DNA of 64,000 bases from Chryseotalea sanaruensis (GCF_003990915.1 NZ_BHXQ01000001.1:923402-987401), one strand, 5' to 3'. Positions 18,241 through 27,977 are shown, counted from the first letter of the stretch. Numbers and translations: made by a program. Notes: generated by a model not told the origin, from the letters alone.

Positions 18241-19199
18241 TGGCTCGCTATATCTATAACAAAGAGACCTGCGCCTATGAGCGTTACGAGCTAAAAGGAA
18301 AAGCCCTTCGTAACCGCATTTATGCCATACTTGGTTTTTCTTTAACCATTGCATTTGGTGCTTACATTACCTTCCTCAATTATAGCAAACCACTGGATCT
18401 GTTAGAAGTTGAACGTAATAATGCCAATTTGAGAACAGCCTGGTTTCACCTCAATTTCAGATTAGGAGAAACAGAGCAAAAATTAAAAGCATTTATAGAA
18501 GAAGATGATCAAAACTACCGCGTTATTCTTGATGCAGCACCTTTGTCACCTATAGAAAGACAAGCCGGTGTGGGTGGTGCTATACGTAAAACAAAAGCGC
18601 TTGAAGAGCATGCTTTGATCTCTTCTACTTTTGATCGGGCATTGCGGTTGAATAACAGACTAATGGTTCAAAACGAATCTTTTGATGAACTGCAGAAATT
18701 GCTTGATAAAAAATTAAGGCAATGGGCTTCACGTCCCGCCATTCAACCCATTGATAATCGGGATGTACTTCACTTGCACACTACCTTTGGCATGCGTTTA
18801 AATCCTGTACTGAAAATATGGACATTGCATAAAGGACTTGACTTCACTGCGCCAACCGGAACACCAATATATGCTACAGGGGATGGCGTAGTGCAAGATG
18901 CCTACCATTCTGACTCTTTTGGAAATGTGGTTTTTATAGATCATGGTTTTGATTTCGAAACACGGTATGCTCATATGGTTAAATTTATTGTAGCACGTGG
19001 AGAAAAAATAAAACGTGGTCAGGTTATTGGCTATGTAGGTAATACCGGGCGATCTGCCGGAGAACATTTGCATTACGAAGTACTCTATAAAGGCACTCAA
19101 ATAAACCCGATCAATTTCTTCCAGCGCGATTTGAGTAATAAAGAGTATAAAAAACTTCTTGAGTTCGCTAAAACCGAGAATAGTTCGCTGGATTACTAA
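18240..19199 (+). CDS. M23-family peptidoglycan metallopeptidase (second of tandem pair)
   Basis: The 319-residue protein is a paralogue of the one before it: same short N-terminal motif (YIYNKETCAYERYE), a membrane segment (about 27-48), a coiled coil, and an M23 domain with HKGLDFTAPTGTPIYA and EHLHYEVLYKG. Both the HxxxD and HxH zinc sites are present, so neither copy looks like a degenerate activator. The two overlap by one base and probably arose by tandem duplication. A CapA-like gene follows after 47 bases. Confidence 0.88.
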   Translation: MARYIYNKETCAYERYELKGKALRNRIYAILGFSLTIAFGAYITFLNYSKPLDLLEVERNNANLRTAWFHLNFRLGETEQKLKAFIEEDDQNYRVILDAAPLSPIERQAGVGGAIRKTKALEEHALISSTFDRALRLNNRLMVQNESFDELQKLLDKKLRQWASRPAIQPIDNRDVLHLHTTFGMRLNPVLKIWTLHKGLDFTAPTGTPIYATGDGVVQDAYHSDSFGNVVFIDHGFDFETRYAHMVKFIVARGEKIKRGQVIGYVGNTGRSAGEHLHYEVLYKGTQINPINFFQRDLSNKEYKKLLEFAKTENSSLDY

Positions 19200-19246
19200 G
19201 TTTTAAATCTAATTATCTCTTTTCTTTGTAGCCTAATTTATAACGC

Positions 19247-20287
19247 ATGAGGCTTAGTGTTTTCTTTTTTATTTACCTGCTGCTTTCAACTACTGCATTT
19301 TCGCAATCAAAAGATACGCTAACCATTATTGGTGTTGGTGATATTATGATGGGTACTAACTACCCTGAAAATAGATTACCAGCTAATAACGGTGCCTTTC
19401 TGATGAAAGATGTAGAAGCTGTTTTAAAAAACGCTGATGTTACGTTTGGTAACCTTGAAGGTACTTTGTTAGATGAAGGAGGAACACCAAAAACCTGTCG
19501 CGATCCTAAAGTATGTTATGCTTTTCGCACACCTGTTGCCTACGTTGATAACCTAGTCAATGCCGGTTTCGATTTGTTGAGTCTCGCTAACAACCACGCT
19601 GGTGACATGGGTGATTTAGGCAGAAAAAGCAGTATGCAAACCTTAGAAGATGCAGGTATTCTCCATGCCGGACAACTCAATCAGAAAACTGTCATTTTTA
19701 TAAAAGATAGTATCAAATATGGACTGGTTGCATTTGCTCCTAACAGCAACTGTGTACCTCTTAATGATTTGGCTGGCGCTAAGGAGTTGGTAAAACAGCT
19801 TGATACCAAGGTCGATGTAGTAATTGTTTCTTTTCATGGCGGTGCGGAAGGGCCTCAATACCAGCATGTGCCGCGTAATATTGAAATGTTCTATGGCGAA
19901 AATCGTGGTGATGTCTACAAATTTGCCCACGAATTGATTGATGTTGGTGCTGATGTCATTTTCGGACATGGCCCTCATGTTACCCGTGGTATTGAAGTCT
20001 ATAAAAATCGTTTTATTGCTTACAGTCTAGGCAATTTCTGTACTTATCGCGGTATTAATGTATCTGGCATTAATGGTTTGGCGCCTATTGTTAAAATATA
20101 CACCAGTAAAGAAGGCGAATTTTTAAAGGGTGAAATCACACCAACTATTCAAAATCACACCACAGGTGTACAAATTGACTCCTTAAAGCGTGTAACTAAA
20201 GTGATTCAGGAACTCTCTAAAAAAGATTTTCCTGAAAGTCCTGTTCGCATTGCCGAGAATGGTTTAATTACTTATCTTGCCCAATAG
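19247..20287 (+). CDS. CapA-family secreted metallophosphatase-like protein
   Basis: This 346-residue protein has a signal peptide (about 1-19, ending AFSQ). The CapA/PGA-synthesis fold follows, with its metal-binding signature segments: GVGDIMMGTNYP, TFGNLEGTLLD, LANNHAGDMG, SFHGGAEG and GHGPHVTRGIE. The family includes CapA/PgsA proteins linked to poly-gamma-glutamate, but most members have no proven substrate and no pgs genes lie nearby. Its place after two M23 peptidases suggests envelope work. The next gene's ATG follows its stop by one base. Confidence 0.82.
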   Translation: MRLSVFFFIYLLLSTTAFSQSKDTLTIIGVGDIMMGTNYPENRLPANNGAFLMKDVEAVLKNADVTFGNLEGTLLDEGGTPKTCRDPKVCYAFRTPVAYVDNLVNAGFDLLSLANNHAGDMGDLGRKSSMQTLEDAGILHAGQLNQKTVIFIKDSIKYGLVAFAPNSNCVPLNDLAGAKELVKQLDTKVDVVIVSFHGGAEGPQYQHVPRNIEMFYGENRGDVYKFAHELIDVGADVIFGHGPHVTRGIEVYKNRFIAYSLGNFCTYRGINVSGINGLAPIVKIYTSKEGEFLKGEITPTIQNHTTGVQIDSLKRVTKVIQELSKKDFPESPVRIAENGLITYLAQ

Positions 20288-20288
20288 C

Positions 20289-20627
20289 ATGGCGTACAAA
20301 GAGAAGGAAATAGAAAAACTTTATTACTCTATTGGCGAGGTAGCTGAAATATTTAATGTTGCCCCATCGCTCATTCGTTTTTGGGAAACAGAGTTTGATG
20401 TAATCAAACCTAAAAAGAACAGAAAGGGCAATCGTCAATTTACCAGAGAGGACATAGACAATGTCCGCACTATTTATCACTTGGTAAAAGAAAAAGGATT
20501 CACCTTACAAGGCGCTAAAGAAATGCTTCGCAACGACAATCAGTCTGTTCGCGATAAAATGGAATTACTGGATTCTTTAAAGAATGTCCGTAATTTCCTA
20601 GTTGAACTCCGCGAAAAACTACACTAA
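20289..20627 (+). CDS. MerR-family transcriptional regulator, short form
   Basis: The ATG at 20289 gives 112 residues. The N-terminal winged helix-turn-helix reads YYSIGEVAEIFNVAPSLIRF, followed by the wing GNRQFTREDIDNVRTIYHLV and a helix for dimerisation. There is no C-terminal ligand or metal domain and no Cys, so the signal is unknown. A longer TTG start at 20277 would overlap capA and is not favoured. It starts one base after the capA-like stop and is likely in that transcript. A dprA gene follows after 77 bases. Confidence 0.88.
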   Translation: MAYKEKEIEKLYYSIGEVAEIFNVAPSLIRFWETEFDVIKPKKNRKGNRQFTREDIDNVRTIYHLVKEKGFTLQGAKEMLRNDNQSVRDKMELLDSLKNVRNFLVELREKLH

Positions 20628-20704
20628 TCATTTTGAACTTTTTGAAGTATAGATAGACTGAGAACAAATACACTCAGCTTACCAATTTACTATACCTTCA
20701 ACGC

Positions 20705-21811
20705 GTGATTGATCAATCTCGCTTGTGCTTATTAGCGCTCCATTTTATTCCGGGTATAGGAGATTACTTGTTACGCCAGTTGGTCAGCTATTGTGGCTCA
20801 GCTGAACGTGTTTTTAATATTCCTAAAGGAAAATTATTAAAAGTCCCTGGTGTTGGTGAAGTGACTGCCAATGCCATTCTTGCGCACAATACTTTCGATT
20901 TGGCCGAGAAGGAAATTAAGAAAGCTGAGAAACTTAGTACACAACTAATTTTTTATCTCGACAAAGAGTACCCTACTCGTTTAAAACAAATTCCAGATGC
21001 GCCTACCCTGTTGTATTGTAAGGGATCAATCGATTTTGAAAATCCCAAATCAGTAGCCATTGTCGGCACACGCAAAGCAACCGCATATGGTCGAGAATGT
21101 GTAGAGCAATTAATTAGTGAGCTTATACCGCATCAGGCACTAATCATCAGTGGACTTGCTTACGGAATAGATATACAAGCACATAAACAAGCCGTAAAGC
21201 AAGGCTTGCAAACCATTGCCGTTATGGGCAGTGGCATTGATGTAATCTACCCTGCCAGCCATAAAGACACTGCTAACCAAATGCAGCATAATGGAGGCCT
21301 GGTCACCGAAAACCGATTTGGTGCTAAACCTGATGCACATAATTTTCCGATGCGCAATCGCATCATTGCTGGTTTGTGCGATGCCTTAGTAGTGGTTGAA
21401 GCGGCTGAAAGAGGAGGTGCACTTATTACTGCAGAAATTGCTAATAGCTACAACAAAGATGTATTTGCCTTTCCCGGCAATGTGGGTGAAACGCATTCTG
21501 AAGGATGCAATGCTTTGATAAAAAATAATAAGGCATATTTAATTACCTCTGCAAAAGACCTTGAGTATCTTATGAATTGGGAGGTAGCGAAGAAACCCAT
21601 TAAAAAGAAAGAAGCCTTCTCATTAGAAGGCTTCGAACCTGAAGAACAAACTATTCTTAAATTATTATTGGAGAAAAGCCCTTCAACTATCGATGAATTG
21701 AGTTGGAAGAGTAATACCGCAGTTAGTCAATTAGCTTCTTTATTGCTTACGCTTGAGTTTAACGGAGTTGTCCAATCACTTCCGGGTAAACAATACAAGC
21801 TCAAGTACTAA
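20705..21811 (+). CDS. dprA: DNA-processing protein DprA
   Basis: The 368-residue protein starts at GTG 20705. It has an N-terminal helix-hairpin-helix region (FIPGIGDYLLRQL, KVPGVGEVTANAIL), a Rossmann-like DprA core (VAIVGTRKATAYGREC, SGLAYGIDIQAHKQA, MGSGIDVIYPASH, MRNRIIAGLCDALVVVEA, FPGNVGETHSEGCN) and a C-terminal winged helix (about 310-368). DprA binds incoming single-stranded DNA and loads RecA during natural transformation. No other competence gene is adjacent. The TPR gene downstream is convergent. Confidence 0.95.
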   Translation: MIDQSRLCLLALHFIPGIGDYLLRQLVSYCGSAERVFNIPKGKLLKVPGVGEVTANAILAHNTFDLAEKEIKKAEKLSTQLIFYLDKEYPTRLKQIPDAPTLLYCKGSIDFENPKSVAIVGTRKATAYGRECVEQLISELIPHQALIISGLAYGIDIQAHKQAVKQGLQTIAVMGSGIDVIYPASHKDTANQMQHNGGLVTENRFGAKPDAHNFPMRNRIIAGLCDALVVVEAAERGGALITAEIANSYNKDVFAFPGNVGETHSEGCNALIKNNKAYLITSAKDLEYLMNWEVAKKPIKKKEAFSLEGFEPEEQTILKLLLEKSPSTIDELSWKSNTAVSQLASLLLTLEFNGVVQSLPGKQYKLKY

Positions 21812-21857
21812 ATCAGACGCAATACAGGCTACTGAAATAATTCTAAATTCTTACACT

Positions 21858-22481
21858 TTAATCATTACCCGTTACCTTTGTATTACACTTCTCTTTTATC
21901 ACTTCATAAGCCCGCAAATCACCTAACTCTCCTGCTTTGCTTAAATCCAAACAACCATTTTTCATATCACCAAAATCGATGCGTAAAATGCCACGCATAT
22001 AATAAGCGTCAACACTTTTAGGATTGATCTGAATAATTTTCGTTACGTCATTTATGGCATCTTCATAAGCCATCAGCAATTGTTTGGCTTTACCGCGGCT
22101 GAAGTAAGCCTCCACAAAATTTTCGTTTACTGCAATAGCTGCCGAAAAATCTTCGATGGCTCCATAATAATCCTGCAAACGCATCTTCACATTACCTCTG
22201 GCGAAAAAAGCATCAGCAGATTTTGGGTTTGCTTCAATGGCTGTATTGTAATCCTTCATCGCACCATGCAGGTCTTCAAACTTCTCTTTCAAAGTTGCCC
22301 TTAAAAAAAAAGCGCTTGAATTCTTAGCATCTAACTCAATAGCCTTATTCAGATTAAGAATAGCCTCCATGTAGTCATGTTTGCCAATCAACTCTCTGCC
22401 CTTCTGCGTGTATTCTTTCGAGGTTTGTGCCAATACGCCAAACGATAAAAACGTAAATACCAGTAATGCTGTCTTTCTCAT
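21858..22481 (-). CDS. Secreted tetratricopeptide repeat protein
   Basis: The 207-residue protein has a signal peptide (about 1-19, ending VLAQ) and four to five TPR units of 34 residues, each with the W/LGA/YAF-type pattern such as AFFLRATLKEKFEDLHGAMK and AYFSRGKAKQLLMAYEDAIN. TPRs form helical scaffolds for protein contacts, here in the periplasm. No enzymatic domain is seen. It lies 50 bases downstream of the HMG-CoA-lyase-like gene on the same strand, perhaps by readthrough. Function unknown. Confidence 0.75.
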   Translation of the reverse strand: MRKTALLVFTFLSFGVLAQTSKEYTQKGRELIGKHDYMEAILNLNKAIELDAKNSSAFFLRATLKEKFEDLHGAMKDYNTAIEANPKSADAFFARGNVKMRLQDYYGAIEDFSAAIAVNENFVEAYFSRGKAKQLLMAYEDAINDVTKIIQINPKSVDAYYMRGILRIDFGDMKNGCLDLSKAGELGDLRAYEVIKEKCNTKVTGND

Positions 22482-22531
22482 ACCACCTAAAATATAAAAT
22501 TCTGTTTAAAACGTCAATGATTATGCCAATT

Positions 22532-23383
22532 TCAATGTGCGGGAAATATGGTTGAAGCCATTTGCATTGCTTTAACAAACGCCTCCTTGTTAATGCTTGT
22601 TTTAATTTGTTTTTCATCCAAATAAGCAAGAATAGTTTCTGTTGCCATATTGCCTACTAATGCATCATCTGCCATTGGGCAACCGCCCAAACCCTTTATA
22701 GCACCATCGAAGCGCTTACAACCCGATTCGTAAGCTGCCTGAATTTTTTCAAGCGCTGTAACTGGATTAGAGTGCAGGTGAACGCCAATTTCTACTGATG
22801 GATAAGACTTTGACAATGAAGTAAAAAGGTATTTGATATTCTCTGGTGTAGATACACCAATCGTATCTGCTAATGATATTACGTCAGAGCCAAGTGTAAC
22901 CAAAATGTCAACAAATTGTCCTACCAAATCTACTGCATATGGATCGCTGTAAGGATTGCCAAAACCCATACTGACATAGGTAACCAGCTTTTTTCCTTTA
23001 CTCTCACACAAGTTTTTTATCTCCGACAATTCGTTGAGTGCTTCGGCAATTGATTTGTTAGTATTCCGCTGTTGAAAAGTCTCAGATATGGACATTGGGA
23101 AACCTAAATAAGAAATCCCTTCAAAGGTAATCGCATCCTTCGCTCCTCTTATATTAGCTATAATGGCCAACAATTTTGAAGGACTATCCTGCCAGTTCAG
23201 TTGAGCATAAACTTCAGCAGTATCGCGAAGTTGCGGAATGGCTTTTGGTGAAACAAAACTTCCAAAATCAATACTATCAAAACCTACTTTTAGTAACTGA
23301 TTGATATAGCGCACTTTATCTTCCGTGGGTATAAACTCATGGAGACCTTGCATAGCATCACGTGGGCATTCAATCAATTTCAT
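22532..23383 (-). CDS. Hydroxymethylglutaryl-CoA lyase-like enzyme
   Basis: The 283-residue protein is a DRE-TIM aldolase of the HMG-CoA lyase group. The start KLIECPRDAMQGLHEFI holds the catalytic Arg-Asp pair. HLHSNP carries the metal-binding His residues. GLGGCPMADDALVGN holds the flexible-loop Cys typical of HMG-CoA lyase (usually GLGGCPYA). It would split HMG-CoA to acetoacetate and acetyl-CoA in leucine breakdown, though no other leucine catabolic gene is adjacent. A -7 box bracketed by a perfect inverted repeat lies just upstream. Confidence 0.85.
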   Translation of the reverse strand: MKLIECPRDAMQGLHEFIPTEDKVRYINQLLKVGFDSIDFGSFVSPKAIPQLRDTAEVYAQLNWQDSPSKLLAIIANIRGAKDAITFEGISYLGFPMSISETFQQRNTNKSIAEALNELSEIKNLCESKGKKLVTYVSMGFGNPYSDPYAVDLVGQFVDILVTLGSDVISLADTIGVSTPENIKYLFTSLSKSYPSVEIGVHLHSNPVTALEKIQAAYESGCKRFDGAIKGLGGCPMADDALVGNMATETILAYLDEKQIKTSINKEAFVKAMQMASTIFPAH

Positions 23384-23395
23384 TCTTAATGGGAT

Positions 23396-23430
23396 TATTA
23401 AAGTCCAAACATATTAAATTGACTTTAATA
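23396..23430 (-). promoter_or_regulatory. Inverted repeat bracketing the -7 box of the HMG-CoA-lyase-like gene
   Basis: TATTAAAGTC (23396-23405) and GACTTTAATA (23421-23430) form a perfect 10-base inverted repeat with a 15-base spacer. The spacer contains TATGTTTG on the minus strand (23413-23406), an exact TAnnTTTG -7 element, 22 bases before the start codon. A regulator bound here would block the promoter. Confidence 0.55.
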
Positions 23431-23548
23431 TTTAGGTAAATCCTGATTGTAGTAAAAAACAAACAAATATCGCTTTATATAACCGTTCAACCGGTTAATT
23501 TAATTCCATGAATAGTACACATGTATTAACTTCGATTAAAACTTATCT

Positions 23549-25351
23549 ATGCCCCTCATCGAATTAAACGAGCCCTTGGGTTATAAAAGGGCCCTCCACT
23601 TATTGCGCAGGTGTACCTTCGGTTTTACTAAACAAGATATCGAAGATACTTTTGAAAACCTTACGCCCCGACAGGCCATTACCCAACTTTTCAGGCAGAT
23701 TTTACCTGATCCTCCCTTACCCATCAATCCACAAACAAATCAGGAGTGGGTTGAGTCCGGCATTTATGCCGCAGATCAAATGGATGGAGAATTGCAGGAA
23801 GCTTTTAAGCGTTGGTTTGTCGGACAAATGATGGCTTCAGGGCTCCCAGCCAATCAAAAGCTGGCTTACAGTGCCCGCGAGAAAATTGTATACTTTCTTC
23901 ATACACACTTTACAACAATTCAGGAAAAGGTAGGCAATAGCAGATCGCTTTATTTCCAAAATGCTTTGTATCGCATGTTTGCTTTGGATGACATGCCCCC
24001 GCCAACCTTTCCAGATCTCCCCATTCCTCCTCCACCCTTAGAACTTAATTTCAAAAACCTCACAGTAAAAGTGAGTGTAGACAATGCCATGATAGCTTTG
24101 CTTGATGGCAACTTGAATGTTAAAGGAAGTCCGAATGAAAACTATTCACGCGAACTATTCGAGCTTTACTCTATTGGTCGTGGATTAGAAGGATCACTTC
24201 CTGAAGCCACTGAACAAGGTGATTACATCGTGTATAAGGAACAAGATGTACAAGCCGCTGCACGGGTGCTCTCTGGCTGGACAACCAATACTGATTTTGA
24301 TTCCATTACTGATCCTAACGTAACACTCGATCCTGAAACACAATTACCACGAGGACGTGTGAGAGGCAATGCGCTGGATGCTTCAGGTCACGATAACGAT
24401 CCGAAGATATTCAGCAATAGAATGCCCGGTACCATTTCAGCTGATCCCTTGTTACTTAATGGCAATCGCGCCACAGAAGAAAGCGCATTAGAAGAAATAC
24501 GTCAGTTGGTTGATTTAATTTATGCTCAGCCTGAAACAGCAAAACACATTTGCAGAAAGTTGTACCGCTTTTTTGTTTATCATGAAATTACACCTGCCAT
24601 CGATAGCACAATTATTGAAGAGATGGCCAATGCATTTACTAATAGTGGTTTTAAACTTCAAACGGTAATTGAAAACCTGTTATGTAGTGAAATTTTCTAC
24701 GAAGCCGCTCCCGGAGTTGGCGATGATACTTACGGTGGCATTATTAAATCACCATTAGAGCTGGTGATGAACACTGTAGGCTCCTTCGGTGTAAGTGTAC
24801 CCGATCAAAGTACTGACTTAACCTCTTTCTATACCATCACAGGAGAAATAATAAGTGTTGCAGACAATCAGGGCATGAATTTTTTTCAACCTTTCGATGT
24901 GGCAGGCTACGAAGCATATCATCAGTTTCCTATTTATCACAGAAGCTGGATCAATGTAAATTATTTAACAAGACGTTACGACTTTATTCGAAACATAGTT
25001 AACCCTTTGTCAGATAGCCCACTAAAGATCGATGTGTATCAATTTGTTAAAGACAATGTGCCTGATGCTATTGCAGGTAATGCAAGAGATTTAGTAATTG
25101 AACTCTGTGGCTATTTTTTACCAGTAAGCGATAACCTGACTTTTGATGAAGATGCCGATGATGGTGTTTCTGGTATAACAGCTGAAAGACTCAAATACTT
25201 CCTGAACGTTTTCTTATCAGACATTGATCCTGACCCTGAAGCTGCCTGGACACAACGCTGGACAAGTGGTGTGGGTATCAGCACTGCTACAGAACAATTG
25301 CAAAGACTATTTAATGTCTTGCTTCAAACTCCTGAGTATCAACTTCAGTAA
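23549..25351 (+). CDS. DUF1800 family protein
   Basis: The 600-residue protein matches DUF1800: near the N-terminus RALHLLRRCTFGFTKQDIED, then VDNAMIALLDGNLNVKGSPN and ENYSRELFELYSIGRG, a segment typical of the family, and later AKHICRKLYRFFVYHE. The family's biochemical role is not known. It has no obvious signal peptide from ATG 23549. It is nine bases upstream of a DUF1501 gene, a pairing seen repeatedly in bacteria, so the two probably act together. Upstream lies an intergenic region shared with the divergent lyase gene. Confidence 0.88.
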   Translation: MPLIELNEPLGYKRALHLLRRCTFGFTKQDIEDTFENLTPRQAITQLFRQILPDPPLPINPQTNQEWVESGIYAADQMDGELQEAFKRWFVGQMMASGLPANQKLAYSAREKIVYFLHTHFTTIQEKVGNSRSLYFQNALYRMFALDDMPPPTFPDLPIPPPPLELNFKNLTVKVSVDNAMIALLDGNLNVKGSPNENYSRELFELYSIGRGLEGSLPEATEQGDYIVYKEQDVQAAARVLSGWTTNTDFDSITDPNVTLDPETQLPRGRVRGNALDASGHDNDPKIFSNRMPGTISADPLLLNGNRATEESALEEIRQLVDLIYAQPETAKHICRKLYRFFVYHEITPAIDSTIIEEMANAFTNSGFKLQTVIENLLCSEIFYEAAPGVGDDTYGGIIKSPLELVMNTVGSFGVSVPDQSTDLTSFYTITGEIISVADNQGMNFFQPFDVAGYEAYHQFPIYHRSWINVNYLTRRYDFIRNIVNPLSDSPLKIDVYQFVKDNVPDAIAGNARDLVIELCGYFLPVSDNLTFDEDADDGVSGITAERLKYFLNVFLSDIDPDPEAAWTQRWTSGVGISTATEQLQRLFNVLLQTPEYQLQ

Positions 25352-25360
25352 ACGATTTAT

Positions 25361-27058
25361 ATGAAGCGTAGAAATTTCCTAAAAAAATTACCAATAGCGG
25401 TAAGCATACCTTTCACACTGGCTAATATTCCTTTTAATGTGATGGCTGAGAATGCGTTGACACGCATGGCCAGGCAAAGCACTAACGACCGTGTACTGAT
25501 TATTCTTCAAATGCATGGTGGTAATGACGGACTGAACAGTATTATACCTGTTGATGCTTATGAATTGTATTACAATGCCAGACCCAACATTGCTATACCT
25601 TCTAAAAACTCCACGCGTAAAATGATTACGCTTGATGGAACACTACCGTTGGATAGTCAGGTAGGTTTACATCCAGACATGGCACACATGAAAGCTTTGT
25701 ACGATCAGGGAAGAATGACAGTCGTGCAAGGTGTCTCGTATAAAAATAATAATGGTTCACATTTCAGAGGTCGGGATATTTCATTTATGGGAGGAAACTC
25801 CGATGACTATTTTTCTTCCGGATGGTTAGGTCGCTATTTAGGCAAAGAGTATGCGCCCAATGCCTACCCCGATGATTTTCCGAATGCAGAAATGCCCGAT
25901 CCACTGGCCATTGAAACCGGAAATGATTTGTCGCTTATCTTTCATCAGGAAGGCAACATCCCTACCTCTATTTCTTTAGATAATCCTCAAGGGTTTGCAC
26001 AGCTTGTTTCTGAACTTGAAGGTTTTCAGGAAGATGCCAGTCTGGATCCCTTAGGTATACCACCATCTCATTTAATCGGTTCATCCTATTACAAAGAGAT
26101 GGAGTGGATTTTGGGTTTAGAAAATAAATCTAAAGATTACGCACAGCGTTTATATGATGTTTACCTAGCTGGTGGAAACAGTAGCATTACTTATCCGGAG
26201 CGCTACCCTTTTAATGCGCCCCAGGGTAGCATGCGCAATGGCTTATCTGCACAATTACAAATGATTGCCCGCTTATTGGCAGGTGGTTGTAAAACAAAAG
26301 TATTTCTGGTGAAGATTGGTGGCTTTGATACACATGCAGATCAAGTGACGAGTTATGATCCAACTATGGGTGTACACGCTGCGCTCATGTATCATATCTC
26401 TTCAGCTATGGATGCTTTCCAACGGGACTTACGCGTACGTGGTTTAGAAGATCGCGTGCTGAGTGTTACCACTTCAGAATTCGGAAGACGTATTTACTCC
26501 AATGGAAGTTATGGTACCGACCACGGTACTGGTGGTCCGATTTTTATTTTTGGAAAAGGCGTGCAGCCAGGCGTAGTCGGTAAAGTGCCTGATCTTACCA
26601 AGGATAATGTAGAAATGCAATATGATTACCGACAGATCTATGCCAATCTTTTAAAGGATTGGATGCTGGTGGATAAAACAGTATTGAACAATGACATATT
26701 CTTCGGTAATTTTATTGATGGCAGTGTCGATGGTGTTAATTATGAACCCCTACCACTAGCCAACGATATAATCGCCAGTGCAGAAGGTTTTGTGAGTAGT
26801 CGTTTTGCTTTGGAAAGTATTTATCCCAACCCTGCTCACGATAATGTTAGTATTAAGTTCAAGGTAAACCATGCCGATCAGGTTTCAATTGAACTATTGG
26901 ATAACCTGGGAAAAGAAGTGAAACAACTCGTACAAGGATTTTACGAACCCGGTACTTACGAAGTGCAATGCAGCATTCAAAGTTTACAACCGGGCACTTA
27001 TGTGTGTAACTTTAAATCAGGCTTTTTTAAAGAAAATAAAAAACTTGTGATACGATAA
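25361..27058 (+). CDS. DUF1501 protein with twin-arginine signal and T9SS sorting domain
   Basis: This 565-residue protein starts MKRRNFLKKLPIAVSI, a twin-arginine-type signal. The DUF1501 core (sulfatase/alkaline-phosphatase-like fold) shows ILQMHGGNDGLNSIIPVD and TTSEFGRRIYSNGS. The last about 80 residues (SIYPNPAHDNVSIKF to the basic end KKLVIR) form a type A T9SS sorting domain. That predicts folding in the cytoplasm, Tat export and then T9SS delivery to the surface. It is nine bases after the DUF1800 gene and heads towards two envelope genes. Its substrate is unknown. Confidence 0.88.
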   Translation: MKRRNFLKKLPIAVSIPFTLANIPFNVMAENALTRMARQSTNDRVLIILQMHGGNDGLNSIIPVDAYELYYNARPNIAIPSKNSTRKMITLDGTLPLDSQVGLHPDMAHMKALYDQGRMTVVQGVSYKNNNGSHFRGRDISFMGGNSDDYFSSGWLGRYLGKEYAPNAYPDDFPNAEMPDPLAIETGNDLSLIFHQEGNIPTSISLDNPQGFAQLVSELEGFQEDASLDPLGIPPSHLIGSSYYKEMEWILGLENKSKDYAQRLYDVYLAGGNSSITYPERYPFNAPQGSMRNGLSAQLQMIARLLAGGCKTKVFLVKIGGFDTHADQVTSYDPTMGVHAALMYHISSAMDAFQRDLRVRGLEDRVLSVTTSEFGRRIYSNGSYGTDHGTGGPIFIFGKGVQPGVVGKVPDLTKDNVEMQYDYRQIYANLLKDWMLVDKTVLNNDIFFGNFIDGSVDGVNYEPLPLANDIIASAEGFVSSRFALESIYPNPAHDNVSIKFKVNHADQVSIELLDNLGKEVKQLVQGFYEPGTYEVQCSIQSLQPGTYVCNFKSGFFKENKKLVIR

Positions 27059-27088
27059 AACCTCAACCAACCCCAATCTCACCCCTAC

Positions 27089-27973
27089 ATGAAAAAATAT
27101 TATCTCCTTATCCTGATTTCTGCTTTGCTTACCACGCAGGTTTATGCGCAAGCACGCAAGGTGAATAAACGAAACCCAACTGGAACCGCAGCTGCCAAGA
27201 AAAGCAATCCGTTTTTGCAAAAGCAATTTTGGTTAGGTTTTAAAGCGGGCACAAACCTTACTCAAGCTAAAGTGCAGGAAAGCTATTCTGTGATTGTACC
27301 TCCACCCAATGCCATAGTAGATGTTAAAAATTACAAAAACTTTAATCTAACTGGTAGCCAGGTTGCTTTAGAAGTTACATTTTACACCAAGGGCTTTTCC
27401 ATTAGTGTACAACCAACCTATTTTCACTCGCGCTTTGAATATGCTAATAGATATGAATGGATGGATGCCAACAGTCCAACCAATCTTTTAACGCTCAATT
27501 ATAAGCAAGAGCAACAAACTGATTATGCGGAGTTACCCTTACTGGTTAAGTACGACATTGCAGGAAGTGTGCTAAGACCTTTCGTGCAAGCAGGTGTCTA
27601 TTATGCTATACAGGTTAATGCAAATAAAGCCGTGACTGTCAATGGAGTTGATTATGCTTCCGGTGGTCTAAATGAATTTGAGAATGATCCCATATTAGTT
27701 GGGGCTGAAGACCTATTTGCTAAAAATTATTGGGGAATCTCTGCTGGTGCGGGTGTCAATTATAATCTGGGGAATGTAAGACTAACCCTTGAAGGAAATT
27801 ATAGAATGGGCATGAGTCTGGCCAACTCTACAGAGAATCGGTATAAGAATGATCGTTTGGCAGGTGTAGGTGATGCTTTAGATGATATCAAGCTAAACAA
27901 CATCGTTTTTTCTTTCGGATGTCTCTTTCCAATGCGTTACCTCGCCAGTGGTTTTAAAACCTTAGATCGTTAA
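27089..27973 (+). CDS. Outer membrane beta-barrel protein (PorT-like)
   Basis: The 294-residue protein has a signal peptide (about 1-20, VYAQ) and alternating beta-strand pattern of a small porin-type barrel: LGFKAGTNLTQ, FSISVQPTYFHSRFEY, AELPLLVKYDI, RPFVQAGVYYAIQV, GISAGAGVNYNLG. This PorT-like outer-membrane layout is common in Bacteroidota and gives no precise function. It follows DUF1501 by 30 bases and precedes a lipoprotein by four, so it is probably the third gene of one operon. Confidence 0.78.
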   Translation: MKKYYLLILISALLTTQVYAQARKVNKRNPTGTAAAKKSNPFLQKQFWLGFKAGTNLTQAKVQESYSVIVPPPNAIVDVKNYKNFNLTGSQVALEVTFYTKGFSISVQPTYFHSRFEYANRYEWMDANSPTNLLTLNYKQEQQTDYAELPLLVKYDIAGSVLRPFVQAGVYYAIQVNANKAVTVNGVDYASGGLNEFENDPILVGAEDLFAKNYWGISAGAGVNYNLGNVRLTLEGNYRMGMSLANSTENRYKNDRLAGVGDALDDIKLNNIVFSFGCLFPMRYLASGFKTLDR

Positions 27974-27977
27974 TCAC

